DNA from: JAHJFW01 sp038065635
Lineage (GTDB): Bacteria > Patescibacteriota > Patescibacteriia > 2-12-FULL-60-25
Direction of reading: 5' to 3'
Length of the DNA: 28,553 nucleotides
Assembly (NCBI GenBank): GCA_038065635.1
Contig: JBBTQP010000051.1
Location: 1-28,553, forward strand
In this document: positions 13,901 to 23,500 of the stretch, piece by piece
How the letters are laid out: the number at the start of each line of letters is the position of its first letter
How positions within the stretch are numbered: the stretch's first letter is position 1
Made by a program: the position numbers and the translations under genes
The notes under the pieces: model-generated
What the model saw: only the letters and a program-made list of their open reading frames with translations
What the model was told of the DNA's origin: nothing
Database searches by the model: none

Positions 13901-14064
13901 TTCGATTGACAATTAAGGAATTGTTTGAAGTCGCACGAGGCTTTGAGCAATCCGCGTCCACGACAAGCATGGGACTTTTTCTTAGGGTGTCGCAGGTCTT
14001 CGGACTCGCTCTCCCCTATAAAAAAGTTTCTTGGGCACGGATTGCTTGAGGTCTTGTTTTATTT
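13901..14064 (+). ncRNA. Candidate structured noncoding RNA (about 164 nt)
   Basis: From the P2 start a short hairpin ACAATT/AATTGT (13909-13914/13919-13924) is followed by a long imperfect hairpin at 13941-14051. Its base is a 14-pair helix (13941-13954 with 14038-14051, three G-T wobbles). Above it CAAG/CTTG (13964-13967/14030-14033), ACTTTTT/AAAAAGT (13974-13980/14021-14027) and TAGGG/CCCTA (13983-13987/14014-14018) stack in order, capped by GTC-TTCG-GAC (13996-14005). A T-rich run (14052-14064) follows the closing helix, as in an intrinsic terminator. Size and long-hairpin shape recall 6S RNA, but I recognise no diagnostic sequence. The SRP motif and RNase P and tmRNA signatures are absent. 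It could instead be a leader of vanW. Confidence 0.45.
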
Positions 14065-14074
14065 CTGGGATACT
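14046..14074 (+). promoter_or_regulatory. Candidate promoter of vanW giving a leaderless mRNA
   Basis: TTGAGG (14046-14051), 17 bases, GATACT (14069-14074) with extended TG at 14066-14067. The -10 ends six bases before the ATG at 14081, so transcription would begin at or next to the start codon. Its -35 lies in the 3' arm of the long hairpin. Confidence 0.55.
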
Positions 14075-14080
14075 ACGTAC

Positions 14081-15937
14081 ATGAAAGAGTCCGAATCAAA
14101 AAAGTTGAACATTCGAGTCCTCGCTATTTGGGCTGGTGTTTGCGTTGGCGTCCTCGCATTGCTCGTCGCTGCCGTTGTTGGAGCCGAGGCCGCGTATTCT
14201 CGGATTTATCATAATCGGATTTTTCCGGGCGTCCGCGTGCTCGATGTGCGGCTTGATGGTTTGACGAAAAATGAGGCGAGACAGGCCGTACAAAAAGAGC
14301 TCGACACGGAGCTCGGCAAAGGACTTCGTTTTCGGTTTAATGAAAAGGATATTTCCATCAACGCCATCGTGAGTGCTACGGATCCGGATATTTCACGCGT
14401 GCTGGTAAATTTCAATCTTGATCCTGCTCTCGACGAAGCGTTCGATGCCGGCCGTGGCGGCTCATGGTTGTCGCGAGTCTTCTCGCAGATGGACTCGCGC
14501 GTAGGACCCACGCGTATTCCGGTAGAGATCACGATTGATGAGAAAGCGATCGAAGACGCGGTTCGCGCGTCTTTGAAGGATGACCTTTCGCCAGCAAAAG
14601 ACGCCACGTTTTCAGCTGTCGTTGCAACCGGTTCGGCGCCGTTCGTGCATATTGAAAATGAGCGGAGTGGCATGAATATAAACATGGCGCGGGCGTTTCG
14701 CATACTTAACGAACAAGCCGCGCGTCTTTCATTCGAACCGATATCGATAGAGGTTACTAAGGAAGAACCGAAAGTATTTGCAAAAGATATTCAGCCGCTC
14801 GTACCGGATGTCATGGAATTTCTCAATCGTCCGAATCTGACTTTTACGAATGACTCCGCATTGTATCGCGTTACGACCGGAACCGTTGCCTCGTGGCTCA
14901 CGATCGCGACAACGGAAGGGGAGAGGAAGATAGTGATAGACGAGCAAAGGTTCGGAGAGACGCTGCGAGGCCTCGCGCCGAGCTTGGAACAGACCGTAAT
15001 AAATGGGAGTCTTGTAGTTCAAGATGGCAAAATAATTTCGTTTGTACCTGGAACGCAAGGGTCGGCGATCAATGTGAAAGAGACGCTTGAGGCAGTGTTG
15101 AAGGATTGGCCCGCGAAGTCGACTTTTCCGATTGAAGTAATGATTACGTCCGGTTCGATTCTTGGCGAAGATCCGGAGCGACTTGGAATTAAAGAGATAA
15201 TCGGAGTCGGTACTTCGAATTTTTCGGGATCGCCGACGAACCGTCGAAAAAATATTCGTAAGGGCGCTGAAAAAGTGAACGGGTCGTTGATTGCTCCGGG
15301 TGAGGAATTTTCATTGCTAAAAACTCTCGGAGTCATCGACGGTGAGAACGGATGGCTTCCGGAATTGGTGATCAAAGGCAATGAGACCAAGCCGGAATTC
15401 GGAGGCGGGCTTTGTCAGATCGGTACCACGACTTTTCGCGCCGCGCTAAACTCCGGTTTGGATATAACGATGCGCCAGAATCACTCGTACCGCGTTAGGT
15501 ACTACGAACCCGCCGGTACGGACGCGACGATTTATGATCCGATGCCGGATTTTCGTTTTATCAACGACACGGGCCATCACATTTTGATAAATACTTACAT
15601 CAAAGGCGATAATTTGATATTTGAAGTGTGGGGGACGAAGGACGGTCGTACCGTAGATCCGATAAAATCGCGCGTTTACAACATTGTCGCCGCGCCTCCC
15701 ATGAAGCTTATTGAAACGCTGGAATTGCCGCCGGGGAAGAAGAAGTGCACCGAGACGGCGCATGCCGGTGCCGATGCGGAATTTACGTATCATATTGTTA
15801 ATGCGGACGGTACGATCCACGATGAAGTTTTTAAGAGCCACTACCGTCCATGGCAGGCGGTTTGTCTCATAGGAGTGGAAACTTTGAGCAATACGCAGGC
15901 GTCTTCGACGACGGAGGTGACGCCGTTGGCGCCGTAG
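14081..15937 (+). CDS. VanW-family envelope protein with peptidoglycan-binding-like domain
   Basis: A 618-residue protein with a basic N-terminus and one membrane helix (about 12-35), the rest being extracytoplasmic. After the helix, FPGVRVLDVRLDGLTKNEARQAV is typical of the PG_binding_4-like repeats that precede VanW domains. The VanW domain spans about 375-540, with NRRKNIRKGAEKVNG, PGEEFSLLKTLG, FGGGLCQIGTTTFRAAL and ERHNHSYRV-like RQNHSYRVRYY. VanW is known from vancomycin-resistance clusters but its biochemical role is unclear; most members are chromosomal wall proteins unrelated to resistance. I chose the ATG at 14081 and not the in-frame one at 13925: the extra 52 residues resemble nothing, overlap the structured RNA and would put a promoter inside the gene. 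The C-terminal tail is Thr/Ser-rich. Confidence 0.9.
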   Translation: MKESESKKLNIRVLAIWAGVCVGVLALLVAAVVGAEAAYSRIYHNRIFPGVRVLDVRLDGLTKNEARQAVQKELDTELGKGLRFRFNEKDISINAIVSATDPDISRVLVNFNLDPALDEAFDAGRGGSWLSRVFSQMDSRVGPTRIPVEITIDEKAIEDAVRASLKDDLSPAKDATFSAVVATGSAPFVHIENERSGMNINMARAFRILNEQAARLSFEPISIEVTKEEPKVFAKDIQPLVPDVMEFLNRPNLTFTNDSALYRVTTGTVASWLTIATTEGERKIVIDEQRFGETLRGLAPSLEQTVINGSLVVQDGKIISFVPGTQGSAINVKETLEAVLKDWPAKSTFPIEVMITSGSILGEDPERLGIKEIIGVGTSNFSGSPTNRRKNIRKGAEKVNGSLIAPGEEFSLLKTLGVIDGENGWLPELVIKGNETKPEFGGGLCQIGTTTFRAALNSGLDITMRQNHSYRVRYYEPAGTDATIYDPMPDFRFINDTGHHILINTYIKGDNLIFEVWGTKDGRTVDPIKSRVYNIVAAPPMKLIETLELPPGKKKCTETAHAGADAEFTYHIVNADGTIHDEVFKSHYRPWQAVCLIGVETLSNTQASSTTEVTPLAP

Positions 15938-15973
15938 GGGCGCATGGCGTGCGCTTGTGCGCCTCCACTTTTT

Positions 15974-16056
15974 GTCATCCCCCCGAAAGCATTCGGGGGG
16001 ATCCAGACAGTGAACAATATTCCTTTAATCTGGATTCCCGCCTCCGCGGGAATGAC
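15974..16056. repeat. Palindromic repeat pair, GTCATCCC/GGGAATGAC type
   Basis: Outer ends GTCATCCC and GGGAATGAC; inner GGATCCAGA and TCTGGATTCC. Each half is a hairpin: CCCCCCGAA/TTCGGGGGG (15979-15987/15992-16000) and TTCCCGC/GCGGGAA (16035-16041/16046-16052). It has the same architecture as 6460-6547. Forward translation gives the familiar spurious WIPASAGMT peptide. It occupies most of the 165-base gap between vanW and hsp20, where no other gene is seen. Confidence 0.88.
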
Positions 16057-16084
16057 ACATGATGTTTTGCGACGGGCTAGTTCA

Positions 16085-16093
16085 TGCTATTCT
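16085..16093 (+). promoter_or_regulatory. Extended -10 element of the hsp20 gene
   Basis: TGcTATTCT, with TG at 16085-16086 and the -10 at 16088-16093. It ends nine bases before the hsp20 ATG, so the mRNA would be nearly leaderless. The -35 region (TTTTGC, 16065-16070) is weak. No CIRCE or other heat-shock operator is seen. Confidence 0.45.
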
Positions 16094-16102
16094 TCCTTCG
16101 TT

Positions 16103-16474
16103 ATGTCCACTCAAAATCTACAGTCTGATTGGTTCCAGCCTTCTAAGGAAGGTCAGCTTTCGCTCGATGTGTTTCGCGACGGCGACGAGTTAGTGATCCG
16201 TTCGCTTGTCGCAGGTGTCGCTCCGGAGGATTTGGACGTTTCGATCCACGGCGACTTGCTTACGATTCGTGGGACGCGAGCAGAACCAAAGGAGTTGTCT
16301 GACGAAGATTCATACTACCGAGAATGTTATTGGGGCGCGTTCAGCCGTTCGGTCGTTTTGCCGTATGAGACGGCGACCGATCATGTGAACGCGGTGTTGA
16401 AAAATGGGATTCTTGAGATACGGCTACCGATTCGTGAGCATGGGAAAAAGGTGAATGTAAAATGGGAGGAGTGA
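16103..16474 (+). CDS. Small heat-shock protein, Hsp20/alpha-crystallin family
   Basis: A 123-residue ATP-independent holdase chaperone that keeps unfolding proteins soluble in the cytoplasm. The alpha-crystallin domain spans about 19-110: LSLDVFRDGDELVIRSLVAG, then PEDLDVSIHGDLLTIRGTR, GAFSRSVVLPYE (78-89) and the hallmark NGILEIRLPI (101-110). The N- and C-terminal arms are short, so oligomers may be small. An in-frame ATG at 15944 was rejected because the added residues are a translation of the palindromic repeat. The gene stands alone between two repeat regions. Its stop is TGA. Confidence 0.92.
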   Translation: MSTQNLQSDWFQPSKEGQLSLDVFRDGDELVIRSLVAGVAPEDLDVSIHGDLLTIRGTRAEPKELSDEDSYYRECYWGAFSRSVVLPYETATDHVNAVLKNGILEIRLPIREHGKKVNVKWEE

Positions 16475-16497
16475 ATAGTGCCGAGTACCCAGTGTCT

Positions 16498-16683
16498 GTC
16501 ATTGCGAGGAGGCTTGTGCGACGTGGCAATCTCATCCTCCCGTCATTGCGAGGAGTAGCAACGACGTGGCAATCTAATAAGAGTGAAATTTCCTCTGACT
16601 AGATTGCCGCGCCCCTGCTGGGGCTCGCAATGACGGAGGGGGATAGATTGCCACGCCTTTTAGTATATTGGCTACGCAATGAC
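16498..16683. repeat. Cluster of four GTCATTGCG...GGCAATC palindromic repeats
   Basis: Two forward units (16498-16533 and 16542-16575) and two inverted ones (16600-16634 and 16644-16683). Ends are GTCATTGCG and (T)AGATTGCC in each orientation. Units 2 and 3 face each other and form a near-continuous palindrome. It is the same family as at 12850-13006. The remainder of the 290-base gap between hsp20 and the next gene holds only a promoter element. Confidence 0.88.
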
Positions 16684-16739
16684 AGAACAGAGTTTGGTTC
16701 ACGATAGAATATAGTGTGGCGGAATTTTTGTTCCCCATG

Positions 16740-16748
16740 TGTTATACT
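16740..16748 (+). promoter_or_regulatory. Extended -10 element of the Ca-repeat/giant-protein operon
   Basis: TGtTATACT, with TG at 16740-16741 and the -10 at 16743-16748, 16 bases before the ATG at 16765. The implied leader is about ten bases. No good -35 is visible, as expected for extended -10 promoters. Confidence 0.5.
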
Positions 16749-16764
16749 TTCCACAGTCCAAATT

Positions 16765-17523
16765 ATGGACAAATTGCCCGTGATTAAAATCGTGGCCGAG
16801 CGTTGGAATACTCTTGCGAAGGAACAAAAAATCTCCGCAGTCCTTCTTGGCGTTTGCGGAATTATTGTTCTTGTTTTTTCAGTGCAGCGAATTAGCGCGA
16901 GTATTCGAGATCCGTTCACGGTTTCAAAAGATAAATTCACACAGGCGCGTGCGACGGTCGAAGCTATCAATCCGGAACAGCGTGAACTGGAAGCGTCCAA
17001 ACGGCGTGACACGGACGGCGACGGCATTTCTGATTTCGATGAAGAAAAATTGATCGGCACTTCTCCTTATCTCCGCGACACGGATGGAGATGGAATTCCG
17101 GACAATGCGGAATTGGCTCTCGGAAAAAATCCCACGTGCGCAGAAGGGACTGCGTGCGCCAGTCCGGCGTTAGACCTTTCTCTTATCGCGACATCCAGTC
17201 CGTTTTTGTCGCCTCAAGCCACGCAACAAGACGGAAGCGGATTTTTCGCGGCGTTCCAGCAGGGGATGAATGACAAGAAGCGAATCGTGCGCGAGCAAAC
17301 CGGCAGCACGTCAACAGCGCTGGAGGATACTCTGATTCGCGATCCGGCAGTTATTCGGAAGGCGTTGCTGGAAAGCGGGAAAGTGGATAAGGCGACGCTG
17401 GATAAAATTACAGATGAACAGTTGTTGAAGGTCTACGATCAGGCGGCTCTGGAAGCGCAGCAGAAGCAGATGCAAGAGACAACGGGGTTGAAAGAAATTC
17501 CATCCGATTTCTCACCGGAATAA
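16765..17523 (+). CDS. Single-pass membrane protein with Ca-binding DxDxDG (thrombospondin type 3-like) repeats
   Basis: A 252-residue protein. Residues 22-42 form a membrane helix after a short basic cytoplasmic N-terminus. Outside lie a helical linker (50-80) and two calcium-binding loops, DTDGDGISD (82-90) and DTDGDGIPD (105-113), of the thrombospondin type 3/EF-like kind, with two nearby Cys (125, 131). The Ser/Thr/Gln-rich and helical C-terminal half has no recognised domain. The ATG at 16765 is preferred over one at 16714, which lies upstream of the -10. The giant Cys-rich gene starts six bases after the stop, so the two proteins are made together. A role as anchor or partner for the giant protein at the cell surface is inference. 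Confidence 0.8.
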   Translation: MDKLPVIKIVAERWNTLAKEQKISAVLLGVCGIIVLVFSVQRISASIRDPFTVSKDKFTQARATVEAINPEQRELEASKRRDTDGDGISDFDEEKLIGTSPYLRDTDGDGIPDNAELALGKNPTCAEGTACASPALDLSLIATSSPFLSPQATQQDGSGFFAAFQQGMNDKKRIVREQTGSTSTALEDTLIRDPAVIRKALLESGKVDKATLDKITDEQLLKVYDQAALEAQQKQMQETTGLKEIPSDFSPE

Positions 17524-17529
17524 TTTTTT

Positions 17530-20500
17530 ATGAAGCGCCGACCACCGTTTGGTTTCATACTGGCAAAGCGCATGCTTACGGCAGGTATCGCGGTCGTATT
17601 GGCATTGCAATTTTCGTTTCCTTTGGCGGCGCGCGCGGAGAATAGTCCGGATATGTCGAAAATCGTAATTCCACCTCTTGTACCGAGCACTCCTGTATTC
17701 ATCGTCGGAAATGTTTATGAGGAAGTCAAGAAACAGCTGAATTCATTCGGAGATCAGCTTATAACCGGTGGCGTCTTCGCGTTGTTTAACGCATTTCAGG
17801 TATTTTCGCAGCGCATAGCATATGACGCGGCGCAACGTATTTTAACAGGAGATGCCGGACAGGCGCCGCTTTTTTGGGAAGAGGGATTCGGAGATTATTT
17901 GGAGAGCGTGACGTTAGACGCGGGGAATCAATTCATAAGCAGCATAAACTCCGAAGTGTTTAACCCGCTCGGTTACGACCTTTGTACTCCAATCGATCCG
18001 CTTAAGTTGCAGTTGTCGTTCGGAGTTAAACCCATCGACCAGCTCAAGGCGACTTGTGATTTCGCGAAGATCGGTTCGGCATGGGAGCAGACTAAGGATG
18101 CGATCACGGATACGAAGGACGTGTTCGATAATATCGCGCCAATGTACGACCCGGCCTCGAGTGAGTTGAACGTTGGAATTGGTTTTCATCAGAAATATCT
18201 TGACGCGCAGGCAAGGAACGAAACAGCGGCGGAATTAGACAGGAAGGAGACGCAAGGGTTGAAACAGATTCAGGATGCCATAAGTGGCAACATCAAGACT
18301 CCGACGCAGGTTGCCAAAGATACGATTGCCGCCACGAACGCGGTATCGATGAAGTTAGCTAATTATGAGTTGAACGCTATGCAGATGGCAACGATCGCGT
18401 TCAAGGTAGGATTTACACAGCTAGGCATCATGACCGCATCCACGTTTTTGAATACGTTGGCAGTAGGTTTGTTGGATAAATTATTTAAGGGCATGACCGG
18501 ATCGAGCGTAGACGTTAAGAGCGTGGATCTCGTTAATTCCGAATCCGTATCAAATAGCAACGTGGCACGCGCGCGAATCGTATTTTCCGATCTTTTAACG
18601 CCTAATTTATATTCGAGCGCCCAACAGGATTTCGTAAACGAGTTCGTTTCTTGTCCAACGCCGCGCGGCATTTGGCATTGCGCAATGGACGATGCGTTCG
18701 CCACGGCGCTTCGTTCCGTTGGCGAGGACGGCGCGTATACGGTGGGGCGAGCTTCGCATGTTGTATTGAACGGCGCGCCGCCCTCGAATCCGGAATTTTT
18801 GCATCAGGATTGGGAGCTTATTCCGGAATCCGAAGCCAAGGACAACACGGATCCGTCGTGTTACCAACGCGCGTACTGCGCATCCAACCTCACGAAATTG
18901 CGATACGCCCGCATCCTTCCAGTTGGTTGGGAAATTGCGGCCAATTCTCCGTATAACACTAAAAAGAACGGGAAGTACGTAACGCTTGGCGAAGCTATCA
19001 GAGGATTTACAGTGTGTAATGAGAAAGACGAAGCCGACTCGTCGCATCCTTGGTGTAATCTCGTTGATCCGAATTGGGTTCTGACCGCGCCGCCGTTCCA
19101 GTGCAAGGTTAAGGGCTTTGCGGACACGGTATTTCCGGGAACGCAGATCCGTCTTCAAGATTGCGCGGACGCGGTTTCTTGTCTCAAGCGCGACGATAAA
19201 GGAAAGTGTACCGGCGGATACGGATATTGCCTTGCGGAAAAACCGACTTGGAGATTTACGGCAGACGCGTGTCTCGAGCGTTTTGCGAGCTGTCGTACGT
19301 ACACGACGCGTTCCAGCGAAATGGTTTCGTATCTTCGCAACACCATCGATTACGGTTCCTGTTCGAAAGAAAACGTCGGTTGTCAGTGGTACGCCAATCA
19401 GCGCGATCCGAGCGACAAGAATGGTAACGTGTGGCTTGGCGAATACGCGGCGACTTCCGGTCCTCGTGTTTACTTCGACGCTACGGCAAAGACTTGTTCC
19501 GCGGGAAGCGACGGCTGTACCAAACTTTACCAAGTTCAATTGAACACGCCGTCTCTAAACCTAGTTCCGAATAGCTCTTTTGAGAAAACGGACGCGAACG
19601 AAGGCGTGGTGAGCAAACTTTTTGACTGGGATTTTCTATTGAAGAAGATTAAACCGAAATACGCGTTTCCTGATCCGGATGAGGGTATCAATGCGGTTCA
19701 GGGGAGTAATAGTTATGAGCCGTTTAGCTCAGATGAATTGTTCGGTCCTTTGATTGCGATCGCTCCGGTTCGCAATTACACGCTTGGCGCGTACGTTCGC
19801 AATGTCGATAAAACCAAAGATGGGAATATCGCGTTGGTACTTTCGCTTTCGCAGGACAAGTATTTATTCACGCCGGTTGTCGCTGGGAAGTTTTTCCGAA
19901 GCGAGGGTTGTACGTCGCCGGCAAAAGCAACCGCTCCCGGGTTTGATCAGAAGATCGCGTCCGGCGACAAGAGCATAGACTGGCAGCGCATCGAATGTTC
20001 GTTCGTGTCTAACGTCGGGACGGCATCGGGACGCATTGGAATTCTCGGCACGAACGTCTTGGTCGATTCCATTCAACTCGAAGAAACCGAAAAAGCCACG
20101 GCGTACGTTGACGGCGTTGCATCCGGACTGAAAGAAAAGCATCTCAAGGTCTCGCCGGAAGAATTTTCTTGCAAGGGCGCGAAGACCGATCCTGCCATCT
20201 GTTCCAATTACGCTCGCGTTTGTCAGCAGAGCGATCAAGGATGCCAGGGATATCGCGACGTAAACAATCCGACCGCGCCCGAGATTCCGGCGTCGCTATC
20301 CGCCGTGGATTTTTGTCCTGCGGTTTGCGTGGGATACGCGGAATATCGCAAACAGCCAGCGCCGTTCGACCTTGGAAAAAGCACTAACGAGTTTTTGAAC
20401 GATCCGCAAGACGTCACGGTCGCGCACTTCGTTCCCGCATATGCGCGTCAGTGCTCGCTCAAGGACGTCGGCTGTGAGGAGTTCACGAATGTGGAAACAG

Positions 20501-23500
20501 CGGCTGCCGGCGGAGAAGGAAAAGCGTATTTCAATTACGTTCGCGCTTGTGAAAAGCCGAACGATAATACGGAGACGTATTTCACATGGGAAGGCTCGGA
20601 CACTACCGGATATCAGCTTCGCACATGGAGCTTGATTCATGACGCCGCGGCACCGGCTCCGTTCCCGCCGAAGATCGTGCAAAAGGCAGGACAGGACGGG
20701 ATCTTGAAGAATCCGAAGAGTTGCAACGCGGCGTATTGGCAGACCGGCGCGGATACGGATTGTCGCCAGCTTTTCAATGCGAACGGAGACGCGTTTTACG
20801 CATACTTCTCGCAGACCGTCGTCTCTACTCCGGAATGTACGGATTACCGAATGAACAAATCCAGCGTGGCGGATTGCGGCAAGACCGGCGGTTCTTATGA
20901 TCCGCAATCGGGCGAATGTATCTATCGCATACAGGCCTCGGCAAGCAGGACGTGTTCCGCCGTCGCCGCTGGATGTCGCGCTTATATCGGTACAACGGGA
21001 CGTAACACGACAGAAGTTTTCTCGGAGGATTTCAGAACCACGAGCACCGCGAAATTTACGAAAGGGGATTTATCGAATGAATCAATTCTCGTCGGCGACA
21101 AGTCACTCAAGATCACCGATACCGGAATATTGAGCACGGAAACGATCTTCCCATCTTTCCCGAATCAACTGTATAGCGTAACTTTCTGGGCGAAGACAAC
21201 TTCTTCGTCGCAGGATACGTCGGCAATCGTCGTGGATGGAAATGTCATCGGTAATTTTCAAGCGCAGGTTGATTGGAGGAGGTATGAGTTTGGTCCGTTC
21301 TCAACGGCATCGACCGCTCCGACGTCTTCAATAAAATTTGCGGAATTGCCCAATGCGACATTCTTGGATTCCATCCGCATCGAACGTTTGAACGACGTGT
21401 CGTATATAGTGAAAGATTCTTGGGCGGTTCCTGCTGAGTGCGATCGCACTCCGGAGGGCTTGCCGCAGCCGCAGGCCATGCTTGGTTGTCGTGCGTACTC
21501 GGATCGCGATCAAAACAACGTAACGGTTCGTCGTTTCGGGCATCTTTGTCGCGAGGAAGCGATTTCGTGTAAAGCGTTCGTGGACACTCGCAATTCGGAA
21601 AATCCGTACGAACAGACATTCGAGTTGCCGGGCACTGACTTGAACGCTAAAACCACAACGTCCAGCAAACAATGGGAAGATCAATATCTCGGCACTGCCA
21701 CGACCAAACGTCCCGCTGACAGGTTTGTATATCTGATCGACGATTTGCAGGCGCAATGCAGCGCGTCCGAAGATTCATGCCGCGCTTTCGGCAAGCCGAA
21801 ATACAAACAGGATTATTTGAGTCTGGAATCTGCATCAACCTCCAAGTTCGAGACGGTTTATTTCATCGATGACATCACCAAGTACGTCGCGAACGATGGC
21901 GAGCCCGACATGCTTTGCCGCAAAGACGAGCTGTATTGCGACGAGTTCAAGAGCGGAAAAATTACAGCGTACTTCCGAAATCCGGCGGATCACGCGTGCG
22001 AATGGAAGGATAAGGTTTTGCTGAAGAAAAACGAAGACAAGGGGATTCCGGCGGACGGGGAGTATACGGGTTGGTTTAGAAAGGGGACGGACGCGCCTTG
22101 CTATCCGTCGGTTCTTTCGACTGGTAACACATATCTCATCCAAAACTCCGGAGATCCGGGATATACGGGATGGGGCGGGCTCTGTCCTATCGAACAGTCC
22201 GAGTGCACGGAGTTCCGTGATCCGAACGATCACAGCGACCCGACGCATCCATCCGGAAAACCGTATTTCTTCATCCACAATCAGCGTTTGGACGTGAAAT
22301 CCTGCAACGGGAAAGTGGATCTTCTTTCCGGCTGTATCCTTTTCCGCGACATGGGCGACGTGCGTCTCCGTTACAGCGTTCCCGCGACTTACGCCAAGTC
22401 GCACGCGGAGGGGGATATTCCGGAAACCCCGATCGACTGCGTAACGGATCCGGATAATGATTTTTGTCGCAAGTGCACGGATTTGAAATATGTTTTTAAC
22501 AGTTACGATGAAAATTCATTCGCTTTTGTGACATGCGCGAACACGGATTTTCCAGACGATATAGTACCGGTTTGGTTTGATGAAAAATCCGCTGATTTAA
22601 AAGTCGGCAAGCCCGCTCTTTGCGAGTTTGCGCTCACACTTCCTTGTGACGAGAAGAATCAGAATTCAGTCCAATGCTGGCTGCAGAATCAGTATCCGGA
22701 TTTCGCGGCAGCAAAGAAAAAGTTTGATGAAAAAGTTTGCGGCAATGACGACAGCTGTTCGGTTTCCGTGGGTAACGTCTCGACTGCTGGAAAATGCACA
22801 AAGGCGGCGGTGGAAAATGACGCGAACGTGATTATGAAGGTGAAGTTGGATCGCGACTGCGCCCAGTGGCTAGGGTGCGCGACAGCGGAAACGGTTTTTG
22901 ATCCGGTTCAGCAAAAATATACGGACGTGTGTATGGAAACCGCCATGTGCGACGTTTCAAAGGGCTCGAATGCGGGGACGTTCTGCGCGAATTACGTAGA
23001 TCGAACGAAAGATCCGATACTACGCCCCGGCGCATTTTTCAGCAGCGAGATTTATACAAAACGAAAGTCCGGTTTCGGTACGCTTGATTATTCCGGTTAC
23101 GCGATTCCGGATCAGTTCCAAGCCGCGGATATTCAAAATCGGAAAGTCGGTAAGGAATTGTTCGCCAATACTCCGTCTCTTGCGAATAAGTTTGCGCAGG
23201 ACTATCGCCTTGCCGCTGCTGTGTCGGAAAAGACTGGCATGGTTATTTTTCCGAAAGATGAAAACGTTCCGGCAGATCCGCTGTATCCGAATTTGCTCAT
23301 TTGCAAGCATAGGCAGACGGGAAGGACAGGATACTTCAATCGCGGCGGAACCAAAGGAATGCGCGTGTGTTATTTCCCGATTGACGCGCTTTCTACGCGA
23401 TCGGCGGACGCGATAATTGATCCGTCTAAGAATGAAGCCGATCCGCGAAACATCCAGCAGCTTTCCGACACTCTAAAGCAGTCGGTTGATCCGAAGATCG

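Noticed and set aside
13991..14013. SRP (4.5S) RNA apical domain in the candidate ncRNA
   Set aside because: CAGGTC and a GA after the loop are present, but the conserved AGCAGC side and GGAA loop are missing.
13925..14080. N-terminal extension of the VanW protein from an upstream in-frame ATG
   Set aside because: The extra 52 residues resemble no signal or domain, overlap the structured RNA and would place the TTGAGG/GATACT promoter inside the gene. The membrane helix begins normally after the ATG at 14081.
15944..16102. Longer Hsp20 start
   Set aside because: The added residues (including WIPASAGMT) are a translation of the palindromic repeat; the -10 box and family alignment support 16103.
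12850..16683. CRISPR array
   Set aside because: The repeated units are palindromic, in both orientations and irregularly spaced, with no unique spacers of constant length and no cas genes.
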